In this document: one piece after another, positions 18,212-26,748 of the stretch | Position numbering within the stretch: position 1 is the stretch's first letter | Layout: each line of letters begins with the position of its first letter | Assembly (NCBI GenBank): GCA_964530165.1 | Contig: CAZGYE010000001.1 | Span: 25,937-89,936 of the forward strand | From: CAZGYE01 sp964530165 | GTDB lineage: Bacteria > Planctomycetota > Planctomycetia > Planctomycetales > Planctomycetaceae | Direction of reading: 5' to 3' | DNA: 64,000 bases | The notes under the pieces: generated by a model | Told to the model about the DNA's origin: nothing | Databases searched by the model: none | The model's input: the letters and a program-made list of their open reading frames with translations, nothing else | Made by a program: the position numbers and the translations under genes

Positions 18212-19108
18212 TCAGACCGGCGAAGGTTCGAGAACTCGTTCGAGCGTTTTCAGCGCGTCGGGTGCAGCAAAGCAGACGTAAACCAATTCGCCCTCGGTCC
18301 ATGCCACGGTGGCGAACCCTGGAACGTAGGTAACGCTCCCGGTTGCCATGCTGAAGGACGTTTCCGCCGGCGGATTCATGACCCGCTTCGCCGGCATGAC
18401 CAGCAGCACTCCACGCACCGGCGCGCTGCGTCGAGCACGCAGACTGAACCCGAACAATGCCGGCATGCGGCCCTCAAGTCCTTCGGCTTCAAACCCCTTC
18501 GGCCCGTCGCCGAACGACAGCCCCGCGACCGACCAGCTTTCCGGTTGGCTCGCGGCAAAATTGCCGTCGAAATCGGGAAGCTGTTCCGGATTCGACATCA
18601 CCTTCGAAATCGCCGAGAGCGCACTGGTGCTAGCTCGGAGATCGGCGATGGAAATCGTCGGCGTCTCCCGCCGAACGATCACTTGCCAGAGAACAACAGC
18701 GGCAAGCAGACAGACGGCAGACTGCCAGGCAACACGGAACCACCGCCGCCGCGACACCGAAACCGGCAACTGGGCCGACGCCGGTGAAGCCGGTGAAACT
18801 GTCTTGTGGGCGTCGACCGGCCGAAGCAATTTGCCGTGGGAATCGGAGCGGCGTGTCTGACTCTCGGTCGAAAACGCATCGGCCGCCTCCACCGCGTCGA
18901 GCAAGCGTTGCGTGAGTCCGGATGGTACGGACACCTCGCGCATCAGCCGTCCGATCTCGCGGTCCAATTCCTGCCGGCTGCGAAAGCTCGCCTCGCACCG
19001 CGGACACGAGCCGACGTGTGCTGCCGCCGCCGCCAATTCCGGTTCCCTCAGGTCATCGGAATTGGGACGAACGACCTCCAAAATCTCCAATGCGCTTCGA
19101 CAATCCAT
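18212..19108 (-). CDS. Zinc-finger anti-sigma factor, membrane-bound
   Basis: A 298-residue protein starting at 19108 (MDCRSAL), 13 bases after the ECF sigma gene on the same strand. The N-terminus has the ZAS-type motif HVGSCPRCE (H-x3-C-x2-C) near residue 36, followed by a low-complexity stretch, one membrane helix near 130-155 (VAWQSAVCLLAAVVLWQVIV) and a C-terminal extracytoplasmic part with no family I recognise (RGVLLVMPAKRVMNPPAETSF). The arrangement is that of an anti-sigma factor that holds its sigma at the membrane until a signal is sensed outside. The start is set by the adjacent sigma gene and the position of the zinc motif. Confidence 0.82.
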   Translation of the reverse strand: MDCRSALEILEVVRPNSDDLREPELAAAAAHVGSCPRCEASFRSRQELDREIGRLMREVSVPSGLTQRLLDAVEAADAFSTESQTRRSDSHGKLLRPVDAHKTVSPASPASAQLPVSVSRRRWFRVAWQSAVCLLAAVVLWQVIVRRETPTISIADLRASTSALSAISKVMSNPEQLPDFDGNFAASQPESWSVAGLSFGDGPKGFEAEGLEGRMPALFGFSLRARRSAPVRGVLLVMPAKRVMNPPAETSFSMATGSVTYVPGFATVAWTEGELVYVCFAAPDALKTLERVLEPSPV

Positions 19109-19121
19109 TGACTTTGACCTC

Positions 19122-19661
19122 TCACGGATGCTCGCTCTTCCCAGCCCCCTGTTCGCAAGCAGCCGGCTGAAGGGAAACAAGTCGGCGACGCAGGTGCAAT
19201 TTGCCGCGAGCCAATCTGCTCATCACCGTGCCGAGCGGTACATCCATTTGCTCGGCGATCTCCTTGTAACTGAACTCCTCGAAATAGAACAAGATGAGTG
19301 TCGTGCGAAACTCTTCTGGCAATTCGTTCAGAGCGTTCTGAAGTGCCTCCCGGTCCAACACGGCGTTCTCCGGAAAGGTTTCGGTCGGTTCGGCGATGTT
19401 GTCCAGTGAAACGAGGACCGCACCGTTTCGCCTCCGCAGGCTTTTCAGATACGTGTTGCGGACAATCGCACACAGCCAAGCTTTGGCACACATCGGCTCC
19501 CGCAACTGATCCCATTTGGCCTGCGCCGTCAGGAATGTGTGCTGCGTCAGATCTTCCGCATCGGCAACCGAACCAGTCAAACGATACGCATACCGATACA
19601 GAAGTGCATAGTTTTGCTCCACCAGCTCCGACAAACTGCGAGCACACCGATCGTCGTCCAT
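19122..19661 (-). CDS. ECF-family RNA polymerase sigma factor
   Basis: A 179-residue sigma-70 family protein with region 2 at about 18-53 (YRYAYRLTGSVADAEDLTQHTF) and region 4 at about 108-160 (LPEEFRTTLILFYFEEFSYKEIAEQM, then VPLGTVMSRLARGK), without regions 1 or 3, which defines the ECF class. It forms an operon with the downstream anti-sigma gene. A candidate self-recognised promoter (GGGAATA, 17 bases, GTC) lies 20-46 bases upstream, and the same pattern precedes the divergent lipoprotein gene. The triggering signal is unknown. Confidence 0.93.
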   Translation of the reverse strand: MDDDRCARSLSELVEQNYALLYRYAYRLTGSVADAEDLTQHTFLTAQAKWDQLREPMCAKAWLCAIVRNTYLKSLRRRNGAVLVSLDNIAEPTETFPENAVLDREALQNALNELPEEFRTTLILFYFEEFSYKEIAEQMDVPLGTVMSRLARGKLHLRRRLVSLQPAACEQGAGKSEHP

Positions 19662-19680
19662 GGTCGTCTCTGTGTTTCTT

Positions 19681-19707
19681 GACCCGTTCAGAGCGCGGTT
19701 TATTCCC
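19681..19707 (-). promoter_or_regulatory. Candidate ECF promoter of the sigma/anti-sigma operon
   Basis: On the minus strand GGGAATA (19707-19701), 17 bases, GTC (19683-19681). The identical pattern and spacing occur at 19840-19866 on the plus strand. It would leave a very short 5' UTR of about 14 bases. Confidence 0.45.
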
Positions 19708-19839
19708 GTGGTGCGTCAAAGACTCAGAATTCCACCGACATTCCACCGACCGAGGTCGGCCGCATCACCCCTCCAGAATACGCGTTTCCGGGCGGATTTG
19801 CCAATCGTTTCTGCAACGCTTGCAATCTCGGCATTTTAT

Positions 19840-19866
19840 GGGAATATATCGGCGGTGCTGCGCGTC
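19840..19866 (+). promoter_or_regulatory. Candidate ECF promoter of the ETEKKPA lipoprotein
   Basis: GGGAATA (19840-19846), 17 bases, GTC (19864-19866), about 85 bases before the lipoprotein start. Matches the element before the ECF sigma gene. Confidence 0.45.
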
Positions 19867-19950
19867 TCAACTCATGATGGTGCGGTGTGTACCGTGCTAC
19901 AAGAATGTCGTGGTCACAAAGACACAATCACGTTGAAGGAGGAAGGAACA

Positions 19951-20491
19951 ATGAGAAAACTGCTGTCGTTGCTCACAGTCTTGTGCCTGACAGCCTACAT
20001 GGTCGGCTGCAGCGAAACGCCGCAATCGTCCCCGTCGGGGGACGGAAACGGTTCGGTCGCGCCGGATCTGGGTACCGGATCGACCGATCTGGGTACTGTC
20101 GACGAGGAAGCCAACAAGACCGAAGAACAGCCGGGTGCTGCGGAAGATGAAGCCAGCAAGACCGCAGAGAACCCATTCGAAACCGAGAAGAAGCCTGCCG
20201 AAACCGAGAAGCAACCAGCCGAAACCGAGAAGAAGCCTGCTGAAACCGAGAAGAAGCCTGCTGAAACCGAGAAGAAGCCTGCCGAAACCGAGAAGANNNN
20301 NNNNNNNNNNNNNNNNNNNNNNNNNNNNNNNNNNNNNNNNNNNNNNNNNNNNNNNNNNNNNNNNNNNNNNNNNNNNNNNNNNNNNNNNNNNNNNNNAGAA
20401 ACCTGCCGAAACCGAGAAGAAGCCTGCCGAAACCGAGAAGAAGCCTGCCGAGGGTAAGAAACCGTCTCCAACGCCCAAGAGCAACAAGTAA
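19951..20491 (+). CDS. Lipoprotein with ETEKKPA heptapeptide repeats, interrupted by gap
   Basis: The start ATG 19951 has AGGAGGAAGG upstream. A lipoprotein signal (LLSLLTVLCLTAYMVGC) is followed by an acidic linker and tandem copies of the seven-residue unit ETEKKPA from a 21-bp DNA repeat; the tail is GKKPSPTPKSNK. The frame before the 100-N gap and the frame after it differ by one, but both encode the same peptide, so the frameshift is an artefact of the arbitrary gap length. Such a charged proline repeat probably forms an extended spacer across the periplasm or wall (inference). It is divergent from the ECF sigma gene and shares its candidate promoter. Confidence 0.75.
20297..20396. other. 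Assembly gap, exactly 100 N, inside a coding repeat
   Basis: Flanked on both sides by the same 21-bp repeat. To keep the ETEKKPA frame the true length must be a multiple of three, which 100 is not. Confidence 0.97.
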
Positions 20492-20600
20492 TTCCCTGAG
20501 GGCGACAGGAAGCCTGCAGTCTGATCCGGCTAGGCAACCCTGAAAACAAGAAATCGCTGTTCGCCGTTGAGACACATCGCGGCGATTGCCGGTACGCTCA

Positions 20601-20643
20601 AAGGAGAGGAGGCGCTTCGGCGTCTTCTCTCCTTATCTTTTTT
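20601..20643 (+). terminator. Rho-independent terminator after the lipoprotein
   Basis: A 15-bp stem (20601-20615 with 20620-20634, two G-T pairs) capped by a TTCG tetraloop and followed by ATCTTTTTT. It lies about 110 bases after the lipoprotein stop. Confidence 0.85.
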
Positions 20644-20692
20644 GTCGGCCGTACGGGTCCCCTTCAGGAATGCTCTGTTTCCACCCTGCCGA

Positions 20693-21802
20693 CTACTTGA
20701 GCACGGCTCGTTCCACGGTGAGCTTTTCCAGTCGGGCGGGAACCGGTTCGGGCAATCGACCGCCTGCGCGGACCACCGGGACGCCGCCGGCCGATTTCTG
20801 CAGCTCGATCGACGGTTCCGAGAGGTCTTCGTGGTAGAATCGTGCGCTCGGGAAGATATCGGCCGGGTACGTAAAATTGTCGAGCATGGCCAACGCGATG
20901 CAGAATGCGGCGCCGGTCGCGCTCTCCAACATGCCGCCCACCCAGCATGGAATGCCGGCCTCTCGACAAATGTTGTGGATGGCGACCGCGCTCGTCAGCC
21001 CGCCGACACGTCCGGGTTTGACGTTCACATATCGGCAGCTCTTCAGCGTAATCGCCTGTTCGACCTGGCGGGAATGAGTGATGCTTTCGTCGAGACACAC
21101 CGGCGTCTGGATGTTCGCCTGCAACCGGGCGTGATCGATGAGATCATCGTGCTGTAATGGTTGTTCGATCATCGCCAGTCCGAACCGGTCGATTTCCCGG
21201 AACAAGTCCAGGTCGCTCAACCGATAGCCGCTGTTGCAGTCGATGTGGAATGTGAAATCAGGGTGCTGTTTGCGAACGGCCCGGAGCACAGGAATGTCCC
21301 AACCGGGGCGAAACTTCAGCTTGATGCGCGGAAAACCGTCTTCCACCGCGCGTCCGACCTCTTCGAGCAAATCGTCGATTGTGTCCATCACGCCGAAGTC
21401 CGCTCCCACCGGGGCTTCGCTGCGCGTGGCCCCCAGTGTCACGTGCAACGGCGTGCCGGACATCTTCGACTGGAGGCTCCACCATGCGGTATCGAGAACG
21501 GCTTTGGCAAACGGATTCCCTTTGAACATCGACAGCCGGTCCTGCAATTGTTCGGGCGTGGAGATCTCCCGCTTCACGATGGCCGGCGCCAGCCAATCCC
21601 GCGCGACCGAAAACAAGCCGCCGGCGCATTCGGGACTGTAACACGGGGCGGCGAACGGGGCACTTTCGCCCCAGCCGTCAAACGAGCCGCTGGTCATGCG
21701 GCACAGCACCGCGTGAATCGCCGCGTCCTCACCGTAAGCGGTTCGCCACGGAGAGATCAACGGCATCGCGACGTGGAACAGTTCAATGCGGTCTATTCTC
21801 AT
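20693..21802 (-). CDS. menC: o-Succinylbenzoate synthase / enolase-superfamily dehydratase or racemase
   Basis: A 369-residue enolase-superfamily member: capping domain (PLISPWRTAYGE, GWGESAPF), then the barrel with the KLKFRPGW lysine motif, metal ligands in HIDCNSGY, IEQPL and CLDESI, and the second lysine in NVKPGRVGG. These match the MenC/N-acylamino-acid racemase branch; MenC makes o-succinylbenzoate for menaquinone. That branch is promiscuous, so menC is a likely but not certain assignment. It starts three bases after the stop of the Hsp70-like gene, so the two are cotranscribed, an unexpected pairing; no other men genes are in the window. Confidence 0.85.
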   Translation of the reverse strand: MRIDRIELFHVAMPLISPWRTAYGEDAAIHAVLCRMTSGSFDGWGESAPFAAPCYSPECAGGLFSVARDWLAPAIVKREISTPEQLQDRLSMFKGNPFAKAVLDTAWWSLQSKMSGTPLHVTLGATRSEAPVGADFGVMDTIDDLLEEVGRAVEDGFPRIKLKFRPGWDIPVLRAVRKQHPDFTFHIDCNSGYRLSDLDLFREIDRFGLAMIEQPLQHDDLIDHARLQANIQTPVCLDESITHSRQVEQAITLKSCRYVNVKPGRVGGLTSAVAIHNICREAGIPCWVGGMLESATGAAFCIALAMLDNFTYPADIFPSARFYHEDLSEPSIELQKSAGGVPVVRAGGRLPEPVPARLEKLTVERAVLK

Positions 21803-21805
21803 GCG

Positions 21806-23998
21806 CTACTCAACCAACTGCCAGAACTCATCCTCGCCAGGATCCTGTGCGCCGGACTTCTTCGCTTTTCGTGACCGCTGGCGCACTTGCGGCCGTTTTT
21901 TTTTCGGTGATCTTTTTGCAGCCGGCTTCTTCTTGGCCGCGCTGTCTGCAACCTCGTTGTCGTCCAGCTCGAGGATCTCGTTCTCGTCAATGGGGGGCGG
22001 CATTGTCGATTGGCGCTTTGCAGCATTCCGAGCGGGCGGAACCGGTTTCGGCACTGCGCGGGGAGCCGGCGGACCGCTCTCCACTTTCTTTCTCGGCCGA
22101 ACTTGCCGCTGGGACTTCGATTTGCGCACCGGCTGCGGCGCGGGCGCCGCTGGCTTTTTTTTCGGCGGTGGAGCCGGACCGCAGTGCGGACAGTTTCCCC
22201 GGACGTCCAGCGCTTCGCCGCATTCGTTACAGAGTGGAATTGGTTGGCTCGCGCCTTCCAGTCTCCCATTGGGGCCTTCCAAGCCCCTGGTTGCCGGCGG
22301 AGACGGAACCGCCTTCGGTTTCGCGGGCGGACGCCGCGACGGTTTCTTCTGAGGAACCGTTTGTGGAATCGTCTCCGGCGTTGCCGCCGTCTCGGGTTGC
22401 CCCGGTTTCGATTTGGCCTTCTCCGCAGGAGGCGGAATTATCGCCAGTTCCGCGTCCTCTTCGTCTTTCCACTTCGATTCCAGTTGCGGGACCAGATTCT
22501 CCTGCCGCACGATCTCCGTGCCGGCCTGTTTTCCACTGGTGACGTCTTTGGCGGAAACGTGGACGCGAGCCTGGGCATCGTAACTGATTGTCACGGCGAT
22601 GGCGGAGCCTTCGGGGAGATTGGGGGGCAAGTCTTCGACGATGCAGGCCCCCAGTTTCACAGGCGGCTGATCGGGCGACGTTCCGCTTTCGATGATCTGC
22701 AAATGCACACGCCGTTGGTTCACAACCACCGTCCCGAAGTCTTGTGTCGCGGAGGCGGGCAAGGGCGTGTTTGCCGCAATCAGATAGTGGGGAAATCGCG
22801 TTCCGGCCTTCGTGTCCCGAACCAGAATGCCCAATCCCCGGGCGTTGACGCTTCGCTGCCGAATCTGAGAGAGCCGGCTGATGGCCTCCTGATTCATAAT
22901 CGACTTGGCAAACTTGCTGTCCGTCAGCAGCATGCCGGCATAATACGTGGCGCCGTGCGCGATGGATTGATCGGGAGACAGCGCGGTGTTGAGAGTCGTC
23001 CCGCTCAATTGTTTCAGTTTGTTGCGGATCATCGGCATCCGCGAGGCGCCGCCCGTGGTCAGCACCACATCGACATGCGCCCAACCCATCTTATTGTCCT
23101 TCAGCAGCCGTTTGGTGACGTCGCTGGTCCGGTCCACGAGACGCGTCGTCAGTTTTTCGAACTGCGTCTGTTCGACCTGGTACGTCTTGCGAAGACCGGC
23201 GTGCTGGCAAGTCAGGGCGGCCCGCGGACGGACGGTGAGGCTCCGCTTGGCTTGCTCGGCCTCCAGGGCCAAGAACTGCAGACTTTCCGGATCCGTTCGC
23301 GGGTCCTCCTGGAACTCTTTGGCGAATTGATTGCAGATCGCCTGTTCCAGCGCGTGGTTCCAGTCGATGCCGCCCAGGTTCAGATCGCCGCTGCTGGCGA
23401 TCACACTGACTTCGTTCTTCTGGTAGCGCACCACCGAAAGATCGAACGTGCCGCCACCGAGGTCGTAGACCATGATGCGCTGTTCGCCGGCCAGTTCGGT
23501 GAACCAAAGCCCCTCGTTTCCGAGCACGTAGCACAACGCGGCGGCAATCGGCTCGTTGATGATGTCGACCCGCTGCAATCCCGCCCGGTGGCCCGCCTCC
23601 AGGGTGGCATGCCGCTGGAAATCACTGAACTGAGCCGGTACGGTGATCACCGCCTGCTCGATGGGGCCGATCTGTTCCTGGGCCGAACTCAGCAGTTTCT
23701 TCAGGACGAAGGTCGCGATGTCGACCGGTGTGTACGGCTTGCCGTCGATCGTCCAGCGATGATTCGGGTCGCCGATGTACCGCTTCGAATTCTGGACCAC
23801 GTGAGTCGGAAGCACGATCGAATTGCGCAGCGCCTCTGTGCCGACGATGACCGAGTCGCCGTCGAACAGCACGACCGACGGCGTGGCCAGCTCGCCTTCC
23901 TCATTGGGCAGCGTGACCGGCTCGCCGTGCTCGTTCAGATAGGCGATACACGAGTACGTCGTTCCCAGGTCGATTCCGACGGCATGGGTGGCAAGCAT
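21806..23998 (-). CDS. Hsp70-like ATPase with zinc-ribbon and basic C-terminal tail
   Basis: The 730-residue product (start 23998, MLATHAVGIDLGTTYS) has a full actin-like ATPase: phosphate 1 loop GIDLGTTYSCIAY, phosphate 2 loop YDLGGGTFDLSVV and adenosine motif TTGGASRMPMIRNKL. A short substrate-binding-like part follows (about 385-515, LGILVRDTKAGTRFP). The DnaK lid is replaced by about 200 residues of Pro/Lys-rich low complexity holding a zinc ribbon near 588-604 (CNECGEALDVRGNCPHC) and ending EDEFWQLVE. This is not the housekeeping dnaK. The open frame upstream of 23998 is antisense to the STN gene and is not used. It is followed by menC and divergent from the STN protein. Confidence 0.87.
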   Translation of the reverse strand: MLATHAVGIDLGTTYSCIAYLNEHGEPVTLPNEEGELATPSVVLFDGDSVIVGTEALRNSIVLPTHVVQNSKRYIGDPNHRWTIDGKPYTPVDIATFVLKKLLSSAQEQIGPIEQAVITVPAQFSDFQRHATLEAGHRAGLQRVDIINEPIAAALCYVLGNEGLWFTELAGEQRIMVYDLGGGTFDLSVVRYQKNEVSVIASSGDLNLGGIDWNHALEQAICNQFAKEFQEDPRTDPESLQFLALEAEQAKRSLTVRPRAALTCQHAGLRKTYQVEQTQFEKLTTRLVDRTSDVTKRLLKDNKMGWAHVDVVLTTGGASRMPMIRNKLKQLSGTTLNTALSPDQSIAHGATYYAGMLLTDSKFAKSIMNQEAISRLSQIRQRSVNARGLGILVRDTKAGTRFPHYLIAANTPLPASATQDFGTVVVNQRRVHLQIIESGTSPDQPPVKLGACIVEDLPPNLPEGSAIAVTISYDAQARVHVSAKDVTSGKQAGTEIVRQENLVPQLESKWKDEEDAELAIIPPPAEKAKSKPGQPETAATPETIPQTVPQKKPSRRPPAKPKAVPSPPATRGLEGPNGRLEGASQPIPLCNECGEALDVRGNCPHCGPAPPPKKKPAAPAPQPVRKSKSQRQVRPRKKVESGPPAPRAVPKPVPPARNAAKRQSTMPPPIDENEILELDDNEVADSAAKKKPAAKRSPKKKRPQVRQRSRKAKKSGAQDPGEDEFWQLVE

Positions 23999-24151
23999 CG
24001 CGAGACGAACTTTCGTGGAACGTGAGGCCGAAAGATGCGCACTCTTATCCCGACAGGTGTGGAATGAAACCGATTTCCATGGTAGCATCGAGTTAGACCG
24101 CACACTAGGGAGGAACCGCAATTCCCCACCCACCACAGCGGAGGACAGAGA

Positions 24152-25369
24152 ATGGCGAAGGGGAGACGGCGTTTCCGTTTCGCCGCGGCCGGGCAGCGCC
24201 CGTGGGGCCCTCAGGGAGCCTGTGTCGGGTGCGCCTTGCTGGCGTGCTGTCTGCTGTCGGCAAGTGCCAATCCGAAAGTCTTGCTGGACCGCCCCGCTGC
24301 GAAGCGAAACGTCTCGAAACAATTCGAGCAGGCCATGACGCAGCGGATTTCCGCGTCCTGGCAAAACGTCGCCCTCCGGGACGTCCTGCGCCGCATTTCG
24401 ACCGACCGCGGCGTCGCCATTCTGCTCGATCGTCGGATCGACCCCGACCACCTGTTGGAGATCGATCTCAACGACCTCTCGGTACTCGTTTGCCTGGTGA
24501 AAATTGCTGAACGCGTTTCCGCCCGGGTGAGCGTTGTCGGGAACGTGGCGTACCTCGGCCCCATACACAGCGCAGCCAAGCTCCGCACGCTGGTCCGGCT
24601 GCGGTCGGACGAGTTGTTCGGTGAATCGGCACGGCTGCCGAAGGGCCGGCAATTTGCATTGGCCCGCGGGCGAACCGTTCACTGGAACGACCTCGATCGG
24701 CCGGCCGATCTCGTCGGGCAAATTGCTGGGCAATATAGGCTCGACGTGCAGGGACTCCACCAGGTGCCCCACGATCTGTGGGCTGGTGCGACGCTGCCCG
24801 GCGCGGGCGCTGTCGAGGCGCTGTCGCTTGTCCTGATACAGTTTGATCTCACGTTCGCCTGGACCAAGCAGGCCGCCGGCATCCGGATCGTCCCGGTCCC
24901 AAAGGAAGTGTCCATCCAAAGGGTGTATACTCCCCGTGGAATGACCGCGGCTGCAGCCGTCAAACGCTGCCAGCAAGAAATTCCCAACCTGCGTGTCCGA
25001 CCCCGGGGACGCCAGGTCGTCGTTGACGGAACGGTAGAACAGCAGGAGGCAATCGAGTCCCTGCTGCGTTCGGGTCGCAAGCCGGGCGGCAAACTCAAGA
25101 CGTTTCCGCCGACGCCACTCGACCGCCGCGTGTTCACTCTAAGGATTCAAAATGTACCCGCACGCGAGCTGATGGACAGGCTGGAGCAATCGGGCATCGC
25201 TTTTCAGTACGACGCCCAGCAGCTCAAGACCGCCGGCATCGATCTGAACCAGCCAATCAACATGGACGTGAACAAAGCGACCGCCGACGAGTTCTTCCGC
25301 GCGCTGTTCGAGCCGCTCGGTGTGAAGTTCGCGATCGACAAGGTGACCGTGACGCTCACGCCGAAGTGA
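24152..25369 (+). CDS. Exported STN/secretin-N-like protein
   Basis: A 405-residue protein with a signal peptide (GCALLACCLLSASANP) and repeats of the type WQNVALRDVLRRISTDRGVAILLD and FTLRIQNVPARELMDRLEQS, which resemble the STN domain found in secretins and TonB receptors. No secretin pore domain is present. Related planctomycete proteins are annotated only as STN-domain proteins, so the role is unknown; a periplasmic scaffold is plausible. The start has GGAGGACAG upstream. Divergent from the Hsp70-like gene across 153 bases. A GAGTTGA heptamer array begins inside its TGA stop codon. Confidence 0.7.
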   Translation: MAKGRRRFRFAAAGQRPWGPQGACVGCALLACCLLSASANPKVLLDRPAAKRNVSKQFEQAMTQRISASWQNVALRDVLRRISTDRGVAILLDRRIDPDHLLEIDLNDLSVLVCLVKIAERVSARVSVVGNVAYLGPIHSAAKLRTLVRLRSDELFGESARLPKGRQFALARGRTVHWNDLDRPADLVGQIAGQYRLDVQGLHQVPHDLWAGATLPGAGAVEALSLVLIQFDLTFAWTKQAAGIRIVPVPKEVSIQRVYTPRGMTAAAAVKRCQQEIPNLRVRPRGRQVVVDGTVEQQEAIESLLRSGRKPGGKLKTFPPTPLDRRVFTLRIQNVPARELMDRLEQSGIAFQYDAQQLKTAGIDLNQPINMDVNKATADEFFRALFEPLGVKFAIDKVTVTLTPK

Positions 25370-25402
25370 GTTGAGAGTTGAGAGTTGAGTGTCTAGAGTT
25401 GA
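25368..25402 (+). repeat. GAGTNGA heptamer array at the STN gene stop codon
   Basis: Three perfect GAGTTGA units start within the TGA stop (25367-25369), then GTGTCTA and another GAGTTGA. It fills most of the gap before the phosphofructokinase gene. A partly complementary CTCTCGACTCTCGACC follows, allowing a hairpin. Confidence 0.92.
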
Positions 25403-25442
25403 CACTCAAGATCTCTCGACTCTCGACCACGAAGGGGCCCTC

Positions 25443-26732
25443 GTGCCGCAGCCCAGGAATCTGATCGTTGCCCAGTCAGGCGGTCCGTCGCCGGTGATCA
25501 ACAACAGCCTGCGCGGATTGCTGGAAACGGCGCGAAACCTCACAGAAATCGGCACCGTCTACGCGGGCTGGCACGGCATCGAAGGAGTGCTCACCGAAGA
25601 GCTGCTCGACCTCAGCGCCCAGGACCATCGGGAGATTTCGCTGTTGCAGTCGACCCCCGCCGCCGGGTCGATCGGCACCTGCCGGTACAAACTCCGCGAA
25701 CATCAGACCGACGACTTCCGGCGCATCATCGAAGTATTCCAAGCGCACAACGTCGGCTATTTCTGCTACATCGGCGGCAACGACTCGATGGACACCGCCA
25801 ATAAGGTGGCTTTGCACGCACAAGAACGCGGCTTGGACGTGGTCGGCATTGGTGTACCAAAAACCATCGACAACGATATCGGTGACAGCGAATTCCGGCT
25901 GATCGATCATACGCCGGGCTATGGCAGCACGGCGCGTTACTGGACACACATGGTCCAATTCGCCAACGAGGAAAACCGGGGGAGCAGTCCAGCCGATCCA
26001 GTGCTGGTGCTGCAGGCGATGGGACGCCGCATTGGGTTCATCCCTGCTGCCGCCAGGCTGGCCGATCCCGAACGCCGACTGCCGCTGCAAATCTATCTGG
26101 CCGAACGCGAAATCACCGTCGAGCAACTGGCCGACAACGTCAACGACCAGATCCGCCGCGACGGCCGGGTGATCCTCGTGGTGAGTGAAGGGTTGAATCT
26201 GGGCGACGTCGGCGAATCGAGAGACTCTTTCGGGCACACGCAGTTCAGCTCGAGCCAGACCACGGTGGCCCAAATGGTGGTCAACGCGCTGAACGACCGC
26301 GGCTTGCCGGTGAAAGGCTCCGCCCGCGCCAATGTGCCCGGCACCGACCAACGGCACAACATGATCACCGCTTCGACAGTCGACCTGGAAGAGGCGTATG
26401 CGGTCGGACAGAGAGCCGCGCTTTTGGCGGCGGCGGGAGAAAGCGGGTATATGGCGACGATCCTTCGCAACCCAGGCCCGGTTTACAGCGTGCGTTACGA
26501 CAAGGTTCCCCTGTCCGAAGTTGCCAACAGCGAACGGACCTTCCCTGTCGACTGGATCACGCCGAACGGCATGGACGTGACCGACGAGTTCGTCAGTTAC
26601 GCCAAACCATTGATCGGCAACGATTGGATCAGCGTGCCAACGGTTGACGGCAGGGTACGATTGGCACAGCTCAAACCGTTGTTCGCCGATCAAAAGCTGC
26701 CCAAATATGTGCCCCAGGAGGAGAGAACATAG
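25443..26732 (+). CDS. pfp: 6-Phosphofructokinase, probably diphosphate-dependent
   Basis: Phosphorylates fructose 6-phosphate. The product shows AQSGGPSPVINNSLRG, the phosphoryl-donor site GGNDSMDTA and PKTIDNDIG. An acidic residue after GGN/GGD, instead of the glycine of GGDGS, together with PKTIDND is characteristic of PPi-dependent enzymes, so use of diphosphate is likely. I choose GTG 25443 (AAGGGG upstream) because the 18 codons before it lie in the heptamer repeat region; ATG 25389 is the alternative. Length 429 residues. It is followed closely by the HAD gene and gnd, forming a sugar-phosphate block. Confidence 0.9.
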   Translation: MPQPRNLIVAQSGGPSPVINNSLRGLLETARNLTEIGTVYAGWHGIEGVLTEELLDLSAQDHREISLLQSTPAAGSIGTCRYKLREHQTDDFRRIIEVFQAHNVGYFCYIGGNDSMDTANKVALHAQERGLDVVGIGVPKTIDNDIGDSEFRLIDHTPGYGSTARYWTHMVQFANEENRGSSPADPVLVLQAMGRRIGFIPAAARLADPERRLPLQIYLAEREITVEQLADNVNDQIRRDGRVILVVSEGLNLGDVGESRDSFGHTQFSSSQTTVAQMVVNALNDRGLPVKGSARANVPGTDQRHNMITASTVDLEEAYAVGQRAALLAAAGESGYMATILRNPGPVYSVRYDKVPLSEVANSERTFPVDWITPNGMDVTDEFVSYAKPLIGNDWISVPTVDGRVRLAQLKPLFADQKLPKYVPQEERT

Positions 26733-26748
26733 TGATGGAGTTCCCTAC

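Noticed and set aside
19951..20491. True frameshift in the ETEKKPA lipoprotein
   Set aside because: Both sides of the gap encode the same heptapeptide; the shift comes from the placeholder gap length.
22010..24025. Plus-strand frame of 671 codons opposite the Hsp70-like gene
   Set aside because: Antisense shadow; the minus strand encodes clear actin-fold ATPase motifs.
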